The position numbers and the translations under genes were made by a program. From an uncultured Acidobacteriota bacterium (GTDB lineage Bacteria > Acidobacteriota > Terriglobia > Bryobacterales > Bryobacteraceae): a stretch of DNA of 55,003 nucleotides. Below, piece by piece: positions 53,738 through 55,003 of the stretch; the stretch's first letter is position 1; each line of letters begins with the position of its first letter. The notes beneath the pieces are model-generated. The model was given only the letters and a program-made list of their open reading frames with translations. It searched no databases and had not been told where the DNA came from. The stretch lies in the NCBI GenBank assembly GCA_902825945.1, contig CADECY010000058.1, forward strand, positions 1 to 55,003, written 5' to 3'.

Positions 53738-54982
53738 ATGAGATTCGCGGTTCTACTCCTGGCCGCCAGGGCGTTCGCGGACGTGTGCCACATGAGCGAA
53801 CTGCCCTGTTCGCGTGCGGCGAGCGCGCCGGTGGTGTTCTCGGGCACGGTCAGCATGGGGGACGGTGCGAGCGCAATCCGGATGCGCGTGGATCGGGCGA
53901 TTCGGGGGATCGAGACGGGCAATGAGATCCGTGTGAGTCCGTCCGGGAGGCCGGAGAGTTTTGCGGAGGTTCGTCCAGGTGATCGATGGCTGGTCATGGG
54001 GACGATGGAGGGCAGTGCCGTCCGGAGCGGGTGGTGCGATGGGATGCGTCGAATCGAGCCGGATTCGCCGGTCGCGCGAATGGTGGAGGCTTTGAGCGGA
54101 GGTCCGAACCTAGTGGCCGGAAGGCTGCTTGTGGGAGCGGAGCCGCTCGCAGGCGCGGCTGTCCGGCTCAGCCGGGAAGGCTCCGAATGGACGGCGGCGA
54201 GCGAGCGTGACGGTTGGTTCGAATGGCGAGGGATCCCGGACGGCTCCTACCGGTTTCTGGTGGAATCGAACACGATTCCGATCCACGTGCGGTTCAGCCG
54301 GAACGTCGAGGTTCCGGTGCACGGTTGCGCAGAGGCGCTCGCGTACATCTTCCCCGCTGGGCAGGTCGATGGGTTTGTTTTCGCCGGGAATGGTCTGCCG
54401 CTGGCACATTTTCCGGTGATCGCGCTCGAGAAGTCGGGCGATGGCCTCGCTGTGTTTCCAAGGCGAAGGACAGAGTCGCTCGCGGGCGGGAGTTATTCAT
54501 TGACTGGATTGCGCGAAGGGTCGTACTTGATCGCGGTGGAGCCGCCGAAGAATCCACTGGGTGCCGAGTTCACGACTCGCTACTACCCGGCGGCGGATTC
54601 GGTGGGGCAGGCGTCACCCGTCAACGTGTCGAACCGGATCGAGCGCGGGATCGATATCCGGATGGGCCCCCGCCGGGCAAAAGTTCCTGTCACCATCCGC
54701 GTGGTCTTCGCGGACGGCCGCCCGGCAACGGGGGCGATGATCCGTGTGGAGTTGGATGGGATCGACCTGATGTCGCACGATCCGCGCGACATCCGCAAGA
54801 GCCTGACCGGCTCGAGCGGATTGGTGCGGCAGGAATTGCTCGAAGGCGAGGAGTACGAGATCAGCGCGGCGTGGGCGCGGGTGGACCATGCAGGTCCGCC
54901 GAAGGTGATCTCGCGGATGTCGGCGGACGCGCTGACCGTCAGGGCAGCGGCGGGCAGCGAAGTGCTGCTCGTGCTTCGATGA
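53738..54982 (+). CDS. Secreted protein with carboxypeptidase-regulatory-like beta-sandwich domains
   Basis: A 414-residue protein with a signal peptide (MRFAVLLLAARAFA). The N-terminal ~110 residues resemble a TIMP/netrin-like OB domain with several Cys (VCHMSELPC, SGWCDGM, SFAEVRPGDRWLVMG). Three carboxypeptidase-regulatory-like beta-sandwich units follow (LVAGRLLVGAEPLAGAAVRL and WFEWRGIPDGSYRFLV; then VDGFVFAGNGLPLAHFPVIA; then VTIRVVFADGRPATGAMI). It lies on the cell surface or in the medium and probably binds proteins or glycans. It reads divergently from the DUF5678-like gene. The last 21 bases of the window hold nothing. Confidence 0.8.
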   Translation: MRFAVLLLAARAFADVCHMSELPCSRAASAPVVFSGTVSMGDGASAIRMRVDRAIRGIETGNEIRVSPSGRPESFAEVRPGDRWLVMGTMEGSAVRSGWCDGMRRIEPDSPVARMVEALSGGPNLVAGRLLVGAEPLAGAAVRLSREGSEWTAASERDGWFEWRGIPDGSYRFLVESNTIPIHVRFSRNVEVPVHGCAEALAYIFPAGQVDGFVFAGNGLPLAHFPVIALEKSGDGLAVFPRRRTESLAGGSYSLTGLREGSYLIAVEPPKNPLGAEFTTRYYPAADSVGQASPVNVSNRIERGIDIRMGPRRAKVPVTIRVVFADGRPATGAMIRVELDGIDLMSHDPRDIRKSLTGSSGLVRQELLEGEEYEISAAWARVDHAGPPKVISRMSADALTVRAAAGSEVLLVLR

Positions 54983-55003
54983 GTCGAAGCACGATGGCGA
55001 GGG

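Overview
The window is a high-GC stretch of chromosome that looks like a member of the Acidobacteriota, most likely Bryobacterales/Solibacter-like. The reasons are an ADOP/MacB-type permease, a 1128-residue TonB-dependent receptor with an N-terminal carboxypeptidase-regulatory domain, planctomycete-type DUF1501, DUF1549/DUF1553, DUF1552 and DUF1592 proteins, an ECF sigma factor coupled to a Ser/Thr kinase with a beta-propeller, and many GTG/TTG starts with ATGA or TTGA overlaps. The assignment rests on gene content, not on a marker gene. No rRNA, tRNA or CRISPR array was seen.

Layout. 0-5.5 kb: end of a permease, an Rrf2 regulator coupled to a c-type cytochrome, a zinc alcohol dehydrogenase and threonine synthase. 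5.5-15.4 kb: a signalling block (hybrid kinase lacking its phospho-acceptor histidine, PilZ protein, REC-less sigma-54 activator), a peptide-type ABC importer operon whose first permease is broken, and an HD-GYP protein with a degenerate GGDEF domain. 15.4-21.8 kb: a secreted nitrilase-family protein facing a four-gene cassette (DUF1549/1553, DUF1501, formylglycine-generating-enzyme-like protein, 2-hydroxyacid dehydrogenase). 22-28.3 kb: a decayed VOC gene, a split HTH-TIR locus, then DUF1552 and DUF1592 genes. 28.4-32.5 kb: HEAT-repeat lipoprotein, DUF4038 glycosidase-like protein, tsaB and a small membrane protein.

The most striking locus is at 32.5-35.7 kb. A 111-bp sequence at 32521-32631 is repeated in inverted orientation as the last 37 codons of a DUF4062-NACHT-FGE protein. 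The copies differ at 14 positions, every one an adenine in the 32521-32631 copy, and all 14 changes alter the protein. That is the signature of a diversity-generating retroelement (DGR): 32521-32631 is the template repeat and 32910-33020 the variable repeat. No reverse transcriptase or Avd gene is in the window, and the template is inverted relative to its target, so mutagenesis must be driven in trans or has stopped. The target looks like a STAND-type sensor NTPase whose ligand-binding tip is hypermutated.

35.9-45.7 kb: TonB-dependent receptor, MoxR ATPase, DksA/TraR-like zinc-finger protein, a small exported protein, and the ECF sigma/Ser-Thr kinase pair. 45.7-55 kb: a subtilisin-like secreted protease, a Tat-exported molybdenum hydroxylase pair with a DUF1080 protein, a small retropepsin-like pair and a secreted protein with carboxypeptidase-regulatory-like domains. 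Several starts lie 6-10 bases after a -10-like hexamer, suggesting leaderless transcripts are common here.
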